64,000 bases of DNA. It comes from Pontibacter lucknowensis. GTDB taxonomy: Bacteria; Bacteroidota; Bacteroidia; Cytophagales; Hymenobacteraceae. Location of the stretch: the NCBI RefSeq assembly GCF_900156415.1, contig NZ_FTNM01000003.1, positions 310,001 through 374,000 of the forward strand, read 5' to 3'. The position numbers and the translations under genes are program-made. Within the stretch, counting starts at the first letter, position 1. Every line of letters starts with the position of its first letter. Shown in pieces: positions 8,137 through 15,896 of this stretch. Under the pieces are notes generated by a model. The model was not told the origin of the DNA and did no database searches. It saw nothing but the letters and a program-made list of their open reading frames with translations.

Positions 8137-9351
8137 ATGATTGAAATCCAAGACAACCTCCTGAAAGACTTGGAAGCCGTAAGGCAAATCCCCATCGTCC
8201 CGAGCATGCTTGAAACGGTCTGTCAGCTTACGGGAATGGGCTTTTCGGCAGTCGCACGTGTAACAGAGGACAGATGGCTGGCCTGTAGTGTGCGTGATCA
8301 GGTGCATTTCGGGTTAAAAGAGGGTGATGAACTGGAGATTGCCACAACCCTCTGCAACGAGATCAGGGATCACCGGCAGCCCATCGTTATTGACAATGTT
8401 TCAGAAGACCCGGCATACAAAGATCACCATACCCCCAGGATCTATGGCCTCCAAAGTTACATTTCGGTTCCCATCATTCTGAAAGACGGTACTTTTTTCG
8501 GGACGCTCTGCGCAATCGATGCTAATCCGGCCAAAGTCAACAACCCCAAGGTGATAAATACTTTTAGGATGTTCGCCGACCTGCTGGCCTTCCACTTGCA
8601 GAGCCGTAGCGTGCTGGAGCGCAGCTATGTTGTTAACCTGGAACTGCAGCGTAAAAACAGCATGCTGCGGGATGCCAACTTTGACCTGGATAGTTTTGTG
8701 TTCACCGCCTCACACGATCTCAAGTCGCCGGTAGCCAACATCGAAGGCCTGCTCTCGATCCTCTCTGATGCTGTTTCAAAAGAAGAAATGGACCGGGAGG
8801 AGATCAAACAAATCACTGCCATGATGAAGACCTCCCTCAAGCGTTTCTCCGCCACAATAAGGGACCTTACCACCATTGTAGAGCTTGACAAAGCAGGTGC
8901 AGACGAAAAGGCAGCGGCTCTTGATCTCTATGATATCATGGAATCTGTGAAGCAGGACCTGCAAAGTCTCATTGTCGAGTCTGGTGCGGAGATTGAGGTT
9001 ATCGCTACGGATAGTCGATTAACGGGCTTTTCACTAAGGAATTTTAAGAGTATCCTCACCAACCTTGTCAGTAACGCTATCAAGTACCGCTCTCCTGACA
9101 GAACGCCAGAGGTAATTGTAAAACTCGAAAAGTCTGATGGCAAATCCTATTTGTCGGTGCAGGACAATGGACTAGGTATACCAGCCAAAAAACAGCACAA
9201 TGTCTTTACGATGTTCAAGCGCTTGCATAACCATGTGGAGGGCAGTGGCATCGGTCTGTACATTGTAAAAAGAATGGTGGATAGAGTGCAGGGAGAGATA
9301 AAGGTTGAAAGTGAATTAGACAAAGGCACGACCTTTACGATCGTATTTTAA
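8137..9351 (+). CDS. GAF-domain sensor histidine kinase
   Basis: This 404-residue cytosolic kinase has an N-terminal GAF domain (about 20-155), a HisKA dimerisation domain with the phospho-accepting His at 193 (SHDLKSP), and an HATPase domain (N-box residues N309 and N313, G1 box DNGLGIPA at 343-350, G2 box GSGIGLYIV from 369). There are no membrane segments, so the signal is intracellular. No response regulator gene is adjacent; it is an orphan kinase. The inverted repeat just after the stop may end its transcript. Confidence 0.85.
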   Translation: MIEIQDNLLKDLEAVRQIPIVPSMLETVCQLTGMGFSAVARVTEDRWLACSVRDQVHFGLKEGDELEIATTLCNEIRDHRQPIVIDNVSEDPAYKDHHTPRIYGLQSYISVPIILKDGTFFGTLCAIDANPAKVNNPKVINTFRMFADLLAFHLQSRSVLERSYVVNLELQRKNSMLRDANFDLDSFVFTASHDLKSPVANIEGLLSILSDAVSKEEMDREEIKQITAMMKTSLKRFSATIRDLTTIVELDKAGADEKAAALDLYDIMESVKQDLQSLIVESGAEIEVIATDSRLTGFSLRNFKSILTNLVSNAIKYRSPDRTPEVIVKLEKSDGKSYLSVQDNGLGIPAKKQHNVFTMFKRLHNHVEGSGIGLYIVKRMVDRVQGEIKVESELDKGTTFTIVF

Positions 9352-9391
9352 GAGGTGAATTTAAAGCTTTCCCTTTCGGGGCTTCCATATT

Positions 9392-9433
9392 ACAAGACAG
9401 GGGCCCGGCTGAAAAGAGGTGCCCCTGTCTTGT
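9392..9433. terminator. 13-bp inverted repeat after the histidine kinase gene
   Basis: ACAAGACAGGGGC (9392-9404) and GCCCCTGTCTTGT (9421-9433) are perfectly complementary around a 16-base loop. The stem is strong but no T-run follows on either side, so termination is plausible rather than certain. It lies between convergent genes and inside the degraded fasciclin sequence. Confidence 0.5.
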
Positions 9434-9439
9434 AAGGTT

Positions 9440-9595
9440 GGCAACTCTGCCCTGGGTATCAGTGATGGTCAGATCGGCGGTATTTACATTAAAAGAATCT
9501 CCGTTGACGGTACCCACATCACCTGAGCTCAGGTCGGTTGAGTATACACGGCCTTCCACCACATGGTATAGCAGAATCTGTCTGAGGGCGTATTT
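9440..9595 (-). pseudogene. Remnant of a fasciclin-domain gene
   Basis: Directly after the stop codon of the ACR3 gene, and in the same frame, the minus strand reads LRQILLYHVVEGRVYSTDL and then a run ending TQGRVANL. This is the typical C-terminal part of a fasciclin (FAS1) domain. There is no N-terminal half, no start codon and no complete domain, and the frame degenerates into the inverted repeat at 9392-9433. It is therefore a decayed fragment, probably left by a deletion that placed ACR3 next to it. Confidence 0.6.
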
Positions 9596-10681
9596 TCACG
9601 AGTTGACAGGCTTTTTCTCCCGGCTGTACCATTTCCGCTTAAACCAGAAGGCCACATTCACCAGTAGAATCAGCGCCGGCACCTCTACCAGCGGACCAAT
9701 CACACCGGCAAAAGCCTGTCCGCTGTTGATGCCGTATATGCCAATGGCAACTGCTATGGCCAGTTCAAAATTGTTGCCGGTGGCTGTGAAAGAAATGGCC
9801 GCGTTTTGGGAATAGTCGGCACCCAGCAACTTGCCCAATATAAAGCTGATCACAAACATAAGCGCGAAGTAGAGCACCAGCGGCACGGCTAGATGCAGCA
9901 CATCAAACGGGATCTCCACCATCAACTCGCCCTTCAGGCTGAACATGAGCACAATGGTGAAGAGCAAAGCGATAAGTGTGATAGGTGAGATAAACGGGAT
10001 GTATGTGTTGTTAAACCAGTCAAGTCCTTTTAGCCTGATAAGTCCGTAACGGCTGATGATGCCGGCAAAGAAAGGTATGCCGAGGTAGATGAGTACACTC
10101 TCGGCAATTTGCCCGATAGTAATATTGATTTCGGCACTTTGTATTCCAAACAGCGGAGGCAGTACCGAGATGAACAAGTAGGCATAAAGGCTGTAGAAGA
10201 AGATCTGGAAAATACTGTTAAGCGCCACCAGTCCGGCTGCATACTCCCGGTTACCTTCTGCCAGTTCGTTCCATACCATCACCATGGCGATGCAGCGGGC
10301 TATACCAATCAGGATCAGACCGATCATATACTCGGGCTGGTCATGGAAAAAGAGAATGGCCAGAAAGAACATCAGAAAAGGGCCGATCACCCAGTTCAGC
10401 AGCAGCGACATGCTCAGGATTTTTACATTCTTGAACACTTCGCCCATTTTCTCATACCTGACCTTGGCCAGTGGCGGATACATCATCAGGATCAGGCCGA
10501 TGGCAAGCGGAATATTGGTGGTGCCGCTCGACAGTGAGTTGATATACCCGGATGAGGCAGGTATAAAGTAGCCGATGCCTATGCCTAGAAACATGGCCAA
10601 AAATATCCACAGTGTGAGGTAGCGGTCGAAAAACCTGAGTTTTTTGCGCTGGTAGGTTGGGGTACAGTTGTTAGCACTCAT
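9596..10681 (-). CDS. acr3: ACR3-family arsenite efflux transporter
   Basis: This 361-residue protein has ten predicted membrane helices and the ACR3 (bile acid:sodium symporter fold) signature, including the conserved Cys in the fourth helix region ([10 protein letters not shown]130) and NEL-AEGN following it. It exports arsenite, and possibly antimonite, using the proton gradient. It is transcribed after the metallophosphoesterase gene with a 12-bp gap. No arsR, arsC or arsM is visible near it, so regulation would come from elsewhere or from the shared upstream promoter. Confidence 0.9.
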   Translation of the reverse strand: MSANNCTPTYQRKKLRFFDRYLTLWIFLAMFLGIGIGYFIPASSGYINSLSSGTTNIPLAIGLILMMYPPLAKVRYEKMGEVFKNVKILSMSLLLNWVIGPFLMFFLAILFFHDQPEYMIGLILIGIARCIAMVMVWNELAEGNREYAAGLVALNSIFQIFFYSLYAYLFISVLPPLFGIQSAEINITIGQIAESVLIYLGIPFFAGIISRYGLIRLKGLDWFNNTYIPFISPITLIALLFTIVLMFSLKGELMVEIPFDVLHLAVPLVLYFALMFVISFILGKLLGADYSQNAAISFTATGNNFELAIAVAIGIYGINSGQAFAGVIGPLVEVPALILLVNVAFWFKRKWYSREKKPVNS

Positions 10682-10693
10682 ATCATTATTGTA

Positions 10694-11470
10694 TTAGCAG
10701 CCCTTTCGCAGGTTCTCAGCATAGACATTAGGCAGCACCGATTCCTCTACAGCTCTTGCCGCTTTCTCAAAGTCATAGGCAAAGCGGATAAACTCTACTT
10801 CTATAGTGTCCTTGTTCAGCACTGAGCTGTGCTCGTCTATGGTCAGCATCACGTAGCCACCCCGGTTATCGGCATTCTTAGGCTTGCCTACCGAGCCGAT
10901 GTTGATGGCATGGCGGAAGTGCGGCTGTCCCGCTTCGTCAGAACTAAGTATGCGGTGGTAAGGCTTATGGGTATGGCCGAAGCACATGATGTCGGCGTCA
11001 GCGTCTTTCATGATGCGCAGCAGGCTTTTTTCATCGCGGTCTTCAAACAGATACTCGTTTATCTTGCGTGGGCTCCCGTGCACGAGCAGCAGATTCAGAT
11101 TGTCGTTGTTCAGCTGAAACTCCAGTTTTATGTGGGCAGGCAAAGTGCGCAGATAGCGACGCTGCTCCGGTTTGATGATCTCGTTGGTGAATGAGATGGA
11201 GACTGCCCCATTGGCTTTCTCTACTTCCGTTTTGTAGGCGCAACCGCAGTCGTTGCTCTCTCTGCCGATGCCAAAATCGTAGTTGCCGGCAATGGTTGGG
11301 ATGTTGCGCTTCCGGATCGCGTCGATCACCTCATTTGGCCAGACGTTGTACCCGACCAGGTCACCGAGACAGTAGATAAAATCAGGTTTACGGGCGTCAA
11401 CGTCTGCAAAAAAAGCCTCCAGGGCTGGCAGGTTGGCATGTATGTCGCTGAAGAGTGCTATTCTAGTCAT
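10694..11470 (-). CDS. Calcineurin-like metallophosphoesterase linked to ACR3
   Basis: The metallophosphoesterase metal ligands are all visible: D9 and H11 (FSDIHAN), GDLVG at 36-40, GNYD near 62-65 in place of GNHD, VHGSPR and GHTHKP. The protein (258 residues) is close to the YfcE / diadenosine tetraphosphatase group. Unusually it carries a Cys-Gly-Cys pair (C75, C77, in NDCGCAYK) and ends in Cys258. It is the first gene of an apparent two-gene operon with the arsenite exporter. The substrate is unknown; a link to arsenic handling is inference from context and the cysteines. Confidence 0.85.
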   Translation of the reverse strand: MTRIALFSDIHANLPALEAFFADVDARKPDFIYCLGDLVGYNVWPNEVIDAIRKRNIPTIAGNYDFGIGRESNDCGCAYKTEVEKANGAVSISFTNEIIKPEQRRYLRTLPAHIKLEFQLNNDNLNLLLVHGSPRKINEYLFEDRDEKSLLRIMKDADADIMCFGHTHKPYHRILSSDEAGQPHFRHAINIGSVGKPKNADNRGGYVMLTIDEHSSVLNKDTIEVEFIRFAYDFEKAARAVEESVLPNVYAENLRKGC

Positions 11471-11563
11471 GACAGTCAGGATATGTGCAGGTATAATTCA
11501 TTGCAATATTACGATTAATTCAGAGCCAAGGCAAGCTCAGTAAGTTATCGTTTTGTAATGAGC

Positions 11564-11866
11564 TTAGCCCCGCTCCACTACGACATACCTGGCCGAGAAT
11601 CCATTCTGTTTATAGAGCAGCTGCAGGGCGGTAATAAGGGAGGCTATACCTGTGGATTTGGTTTGCTGACCACCAAGCGGGCGAAGGTAGTTTTGAAAAC
11701 CGCTTCCCGGCAGACGCATCACGATACGCCGGGCGTCTGACTCCTGTACTTCGGTAAGGGCCTTGGCAAGCACTACCTGGCGCATGTAGGGGAGAGCCGA
11801 CTTCATGCTGCGGTAATCAGAGAAGGCGTAGAGGCGGCAGTAGGAGCTAAGCTTGACTGAGTTCAC
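11564..11866 (-). CDS. Hypothetical protein, first-degree unknown
   Basis: This is a 100-residue reading frame with a GTG start and no domain I recognise. It is basic, without signal peptide or membrane helix. It is the last of three small same-strand genes (12177-12416, 11891-12142, this one) spaced by 34 and 24 bp, which argues that it is real. The gene contains the GGTATA-type word several times. Confidence rests on operon context and normal base composition only. Confidence 0.45.
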   Translation of the reverse strand: MNSVKLSSYCRLYAFSDYRSMKSALPYMRQVVLAKALTEVQESDARRIVMRLPGSGFQNYLRPLGGQQTKSTGIASLITALQLLYKQNGFSARYVVVERG

Positions 11867-11890
11867 GCCTCAAAAATAGGGGATAAATCT

Positions 11891-12142
11891 TTACCAGCAC
11901 ATCATATCAACCAGGTTGATATGATTGGTGTAGGGCTCAAGTGCCCGCTTCGTGGCAAGTCCTCTGATCAATCCGATGATATTGGTTTCGGGATTGCTCC
12001 ATACTTCAGCAAAGAACTCGCCCATGTCATAGAGCTGTATCCGATAGCCCCGGCGACCCCGCTCAGCCAGATAAGTCCCGTGTGCCCATATCATCTCCAA
12101 TCTGCCAGCCAGTGTGTGGGTGTTAAAAAAACTGAGACTCAT
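11891..12142 (-). CDS. Small hypothetical protein, Hymenobacteraceae-type
   Basis: This 83-residue protein contains HTLAGRLEMIWAHGTYLAER, then FFAEVWSNPETN and LEPYTNHINL. I recognise this layout from many short uncharacterised proteins in Hymenobacter and relatives, but no function is known. There is no signal peptide or membrane helix. It is the middle member of a three-gene cluster, with small gaps to both neighbours. Confidence 0.6.
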   Translation of the reverse strand: MSLSFFNTHTLAGRLEMIWAHGTYLAERGRRGYRIQLYDMGEFFAEVWSNPETNIIGLIRGLATKRALEPYTNHINLVDMMCW

Positions 12143-12176
12143 GCTGTGCTAAAAGTATTCGGGTGAAAAAGCAGGT

Positions 12177-12416
12177 TTAATCGTTGCTGGGCTCGTCAGG
12201 GTTGTCATAATCCCAATAAACTTCGATAGTAGCAGGCTTATCCAGGTAAGCAGGTATAGGCGTGTAGATGATCAGTTCCCATCCAATCTTCTGCATGTCT
12301 TCGCGGTGCAGGCGCCTGGCCTGCCACATCAGCCGCTCATGTATTTCCTGACCTACAGGACGACGGCTCCCAATATAGGGGCTCCCCTCTTCGAATTTAA
12401 ATGTGGTAGTATGCAT
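12177..12416 (-). CDS. Small hypothetical protein
   Basis: This 79-residue, soluble, acid-tailed protein (ending WDYDNPDEPSND) has no recognised domain. It probably starts the three-gene small-protein cluster read leftwards from about 12.45 kb. The region upstream is AT-rich and contains GCTATACCTTATAC, but no clear promoter boxes. Confidence 0.5.
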   Translation of the reverse strand: MHTTTFKFEEGSPYIGSRRPVGQEIHERLMWQARRLHREDMQKIGWELIIYTPIPAYLDKPATIEVYWDYDNPDEPSND

Positions 12417-12642
12417 AAACTACAATTTTTACAGCTATACCTTATACTACGTAAGTTGTTATGATTTGAGGTTCAGTTTATTGAGAATTATCTGAGGGGG
12501 AGATAAATAGGGCTAATTAGTTAATATTATAAGGGATGCGCAAAATTGAATATAGTGCTTTCTTTAATTAGAACAATTAAATATATAAAACGTAATAGGG
12601 TGCTAGCGACTTATTTTCTGCACTGCGAAATCCTCTAAAATC

Positions 12643-12663
12643 ATGAAGGAGATCACCCTATGA
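12643..12663 (+). promoter_or_regulatory. Strong Shine-Dalgarno inside a six-codon leader frame
   Basis: AAGGAG at 12646-12651 lies 8 bases before the ATG at 12660. Such optimal Shine-Dalgarno sequences are rare in Bacteroidota. A tiny frame (ATG at 12643, product MKEITL, TGA at 12661-12663) overlaps the start codon of the downstream gene as ATGA, which could couple translation. Confidence 0.45.
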
Positions 12664-14447
12664 TTAGAACCTTAACTCTATTTGTATTGCTGATAAGCGC
12701 CTACCCCTCTTTTGCCCAGTTTAATTCTGTAACTACCTTAAGCCAAATCCCTATTACTACGAATACAGGCGAAAAGCCTCAATCGAAAGTGTGGGTACAT
12801 GCAAATAAATTTTGGACGGTGCTGCCGGATAGTGAAGGTACCCATGTTTGGCGACTTGATGGTACAGTCTGGGTTAAGGATTTGAAGATTTCAGATAAGA
12901 CTACATCAAAAGTAGATTGTAAGGTAGTAGGGGATGTGACGCATGTGCTGTTGTTTCAAGGTGTAAATTCTGAATTAGTATCAATAGAATATGTACCTAA
13001 TAGAGAGACCTATGGTTTGTGGAGTGAAAGAAACGAAGCAACAACCATTACTTTAGGGCAGCATGTTGAAATAGCTACATTGGAGGTTGATAGTCGCGGT
13101 AGAATGTGGATAGCATCAGCATCGGAGAGTAGCACTTCTGAAGAAGACAATGATATTTTTGTGCAGTGGAGTGATTCGCCTTACTATGTCTGGAGTGACC
13201 CAATCACTCTTGCCACCCGTGTTAATTGGGATGACATATGTGTTGTCATTGCCTTACCTGGAAAAGTAGGTGTATTTTGGTCAAATCAGAATACAACAAA
13301 ATTTGGGTTCAGGACGCATGACGATAGAGACACTCCTGATGCTTGGTCTGAAATAGAGGATGTTGTGCACAACACAAATGGTAATACGAGCGGAGGTTTG
13401 GCCGATGACCATATGAATATGGCTATAGCAAGTGACGGAACATTATACTGCGCCATTAAAACAAGTTACAAGAACAGTAACCAACCATTATTAGGGCTTT
13501 TTGTGCGACGGCCAACTGGTACATGGGATAATTTATATAGTATAACTAAAGCGGGTTCAAGAACAAGGCCAATTGTAATTCTGAATGAAGTTGAAAAGAT
13601 AATAAGAGTTATTTATACAGATAATGAAAGTGGTGGAAATATAGTATATAAAGAGTCACCCCTTGATGTGATCAATTTTCCAGAGGATTTTAACGAGACT
13701 ATAAATAGATCTAATGGGCAAGCATCTAACAGAGAGCACATCTTAATAGAAGGATTCTACAACAATGTAACCAGTACCAAGGACAATTTTACCGACAAGA
13801 TTGTTGTCATGGCCTCTACCTCAAGAAATGCTCCAGCCCCATACTATGCCGTCAGTGTCTTAGCAACCTCGGAAATCATCCCGCTCCCGGTTGAACTTGT
13901 AAGCTTTACTGCCAGGCTGTCTGCTGACGATGCGGTGTTGGAATGGAGAACAGCCTCTGAGCAGGACAATGACCATTTCAGTGTGGAGTCGAGCACAGAT
14001 GGCCGAACATTTACTCCGGTCGGTAAGGTGACTGGCAATGGAACTACTCAATTGCAAAGACACTATTCCTTCACAGACAAGAATATTTCGAGGTACAGAG
14101 CGGAGGGCGTTTACTACAGGCTCCGGCAAGTCGACTATTCGGGTGAGTTTGAGTTCAGCCCGATCAGGTATGTGCGTGCGCCGGGACTTCCTGATGCCAT
14201 CACCCTCAGGGCATTCCCGAGTCCCTTTGATAGCTACCTGCAGGTACAGGTTGCTTCAAATGAAGAACAGGGTAGTACCATTATCCTTTACAATGCACAG
14301 GGGCGGGTTATCCAATCGCAGGCAATCACTTTGAAGAGAGGAATTAACACTATCTCATTGACGGAGCTTGATCTGGCGAGCGGTATTTACCTTCTGAAGG
14401 TCACTACGGGTGATCAGCAGCAAGTACTGAAACTTGTAAGTGAGTGA
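12660..14447 (+). CDS. Secreted beta-propeller-like protein with T9SS sorting domain
   Basis: This 595-residue protein has a signal peptide cleaved after AYPSFAQ (about residue 20). A long N-terminal region (to about 395) has repeated W/D motifs such as GTHVWRLDG and GRMWIAS, suggesting a BNR or sialidase-like propeller. A linker with LPVELVSFTAR and LEWRTASE follows, common before T9SS tails, and then a C-terminal type A sorting domain (about 510-595; AFPSPFDS, GIYLLKV). It should be secreted by the type IX system and anchored at the surface. Bases 12660-13830 are AT-rich and lack the GGTATA word, while the 3' end has the composition of the host, suggesting a foreign passenger joined to a native sorting tail. 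Confidence 0.75.
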   Translation: MIRTLTLFVLLISAYPSFAQFNSVTTLSQIPITTNTGEKPQSKVWVHANKFWTVLPDSEGTHVWRLDGTVWVKDLKISDKTTSKVDCKVVGDVTHVLLFQGVNSELVSIEYVPNRETYGLWSERNEATTITLGQHVEIATLEVDSRGRMWIASASESSTSEEDNDIFVQWSDSPYYVWSDPITLATRVNWDDICVVIALPGKVGVFWSNQNTTKFGFRTHDDRDTPDAWSEIEDVVHNTNGNTSGGLADDHMNMAIASDGTLYCAIKTSYKNSNQPLLGLFVRRPTGTWDNLYSITKAGSRTRPIVILNEVEKIIRVIYTDNESGGNIVYKESPLDVINFPEDFNETINRSNGQASNREHILIEGFYNNVTSTKDNFTDKIVVMASTSRNAPAPYYAVSVLATSEIIPLPVELVSFTARLSADDAVLEWRTASEQDNDHFSVESSTDGRTFTPVGKVTGNGTTQLQRHYSFTDKNISRYRAEGVYYRLRQVDYSGEFEFSPIRYVRAPGLPDAITLRAFPSPFDSYLQVQVASNEEQGSTIILYNAQGRVIQSQAITLKRGINTISLTELDLASGIYLLKVTTGDQQQVLKLVSE

Positions 14448-14482
14448 TTGCTGTGAACCTGCCTTTGTGGCAAAGTAAAGGT

Positions 14483-15253
14483 CTAATTGCCTTCAGTCTT
14501 TTCGACCTTCTCAAACAGCATAAAATGTTGAATCGGCAGGAAATCCTCCTGACGCTGCAAACGGAATCCGTTAGCCTCCAGCTCTTTTTTGATCTGTTCG
14601 GCCGTCATCTTGTGCAGTGCCCTGATGCGTACATCCGGATCTTCGGCTTTGTATTCCAGCAACAGCAGTTTACCGTCAGACTTCAGAGCACGATGGATGG
14701 CCTGTAGTATTTCTTTTGGGTAGGAGAGTTCATGGTAGACATCCACCATCAGGGCAATGTCAATAGCACCTGCAGGCAGGTTTACTTGCTGGCTGTCGCC
14801 CTTTACAACGATCACGTTGTCAGCGCCTTCTTTACTCCGGCGGGATTCTAACGACTTTACAAACCGGTCTTGTACTTCGACGGCGTATACCTTGCCCGCA
14901 GGTACTTTAGGCGCTATCTGAAAGGTATAGAAACCAGTGCCAGCCCCAATGTCGGCCACCACAGTATTGGGCGCCAGGTTCATGTTTTCGATGGTACGCG
15001 GTGAGTTCTCTTCTTCCTGCCGTGAGTCGCGGTCGAGCCAGTTGCCACCTGTGGCTGTCATAATAGCAGCAATCTCCCGGCCCATGTATACCTTGCCAGT
15101 ACCTCCTGACGATGGCCTTTTGTAGGTATAGCCATCGGTTTGCGTGCTGCTGTCAGGTTGCTGTGCCTGGCAGGCGTGGCAGCTGCTCAGGCACAGGGCG
15201 ATCAGGAAGGTATACAGAAAGGTGAAGCCTGGAAATTTGGTGCGTTCGATCAT
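14483..15253 (-). CDS. Exported class I SAM-dependent methyltransferase lipoprotein
   Basis: The ATG at 15253 overlaps the stop of the upstream gene (ATGA), and gives a 256-residue protein starting with a signal peptide and an SSC lipobox (LIALCLSSC). A complete Rossmann methyltransferase follows: motif I VADIGAGTGFYTF, then VYAVEVQD, and the post-motif region LMVDVYHEL and LLLLEYK. An in-frame start at 15307 would bury the signal peptide and is unlikely. A methyltransferase that needs cytosolic SAM but carries a lipoprotein signal is odd, although homologues of this kind occur in other Gram-negative bacteria. The substrate is unknown. Confidence 0.75.
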   Translation of the reverse strand: MIERTKFPGFTFLYTFLIALCLSSCHACQAQQPDSSTQTDGYTYKRPSSGGTGKVYMGREIAAIMTATGGNWLDRDSRQEEENSPRTIENMNLAPNTVVADIGAGTGFYTFQIAPKVPAGKVYAVEVQDRFVKSLESRRSKEGADNVIVVKGDSQQVNLPAGAIDIALMVDVYHELSYPKEILQAIHRALKSDGKLLLLEYKAEDPDVRIRALHKMTAEQIKKELEANGFRLQRQEDFLPIQHFMLFEKVEKTEGN

Positions 15254-15708
15254 ACGGTATATTTCTCTAGTCGCTGGGTCAGGTCGTCTATCAACTGCTC
15301 TGTCCATTTCTCAGCCACCAGTTCATAGTCTGCTTCATCCCAGTTTTGCAAATAGTCCTTCTCCAACCAAACGTTGTCCTGATTCGGGCCGATGGTGTAA
15401 AAGTTACGGTCGAGTTTAAACAGCAAATCCTTGGTTAGGTCAAAATTGTCGGCGCCCACCCGCTGAAATCCCTCCAGCCGCAGTCGCAGCCCCATCTGGC
15501 TCACGTTCCCCTTATCTAGGCTGATCTCAGTCGTGGCATCAGAGCCTGGTTCGCGCGTCCAGGTGTCAACTAATTTCTCTAGTTTGAAATCATGAAAAAG
15601 CGGAATAACATCCGCCAGGTGCTGGTGAATGTGCTGCGCCAGTTCGGGCAGAACAGTGTCATAAAGCTTACGTAAAGCCTGCTTGTCTTTGATTGGGGAT
15701 TCTTGCAT
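15250..15708 (-). CDS. Hypothetical soluble protein
   Basis: This 152-residue, mostly helical, charged protein has no recognised domain, signal or membrane helix. Its TGA overlaps the ATG of the methyltransferase gene by 4 bp, so the two are translationally coupled and probably work in one pathway. Nothing else supports a function. Confidence 0.65.
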   Translation of the reverse strand: MQESPIKDKQALRKLYDTVLPELAQHIHQHLADVIPLFHDFKLEKLVDTWTREPGSDATTEISLDKGNVSQMGLRLRLEGFQRVGADNFDLTKDLLFKLDRNFYTIGPNQDNVWLEKDYLQNWDEADYELVAEKWTEQLIDDLTQRLEKYTV

Positions 15709-15896
15709 GGTAAAGGGGTATTCAGTCCTTCTTATACGAGCAGGCTGCAGTTTTTGCCACCCCGTGAGAGGGATACTTTACAAACGTATGCGGATGGCAT
15801 AACAGGTATAGCGGTGAGGCCAAATAATTGCTGAGTGGGGCATGTGGCCAATTTTTTGTATCTTGGGCTGAAATTTTCTCATTCATATAAAACTCT

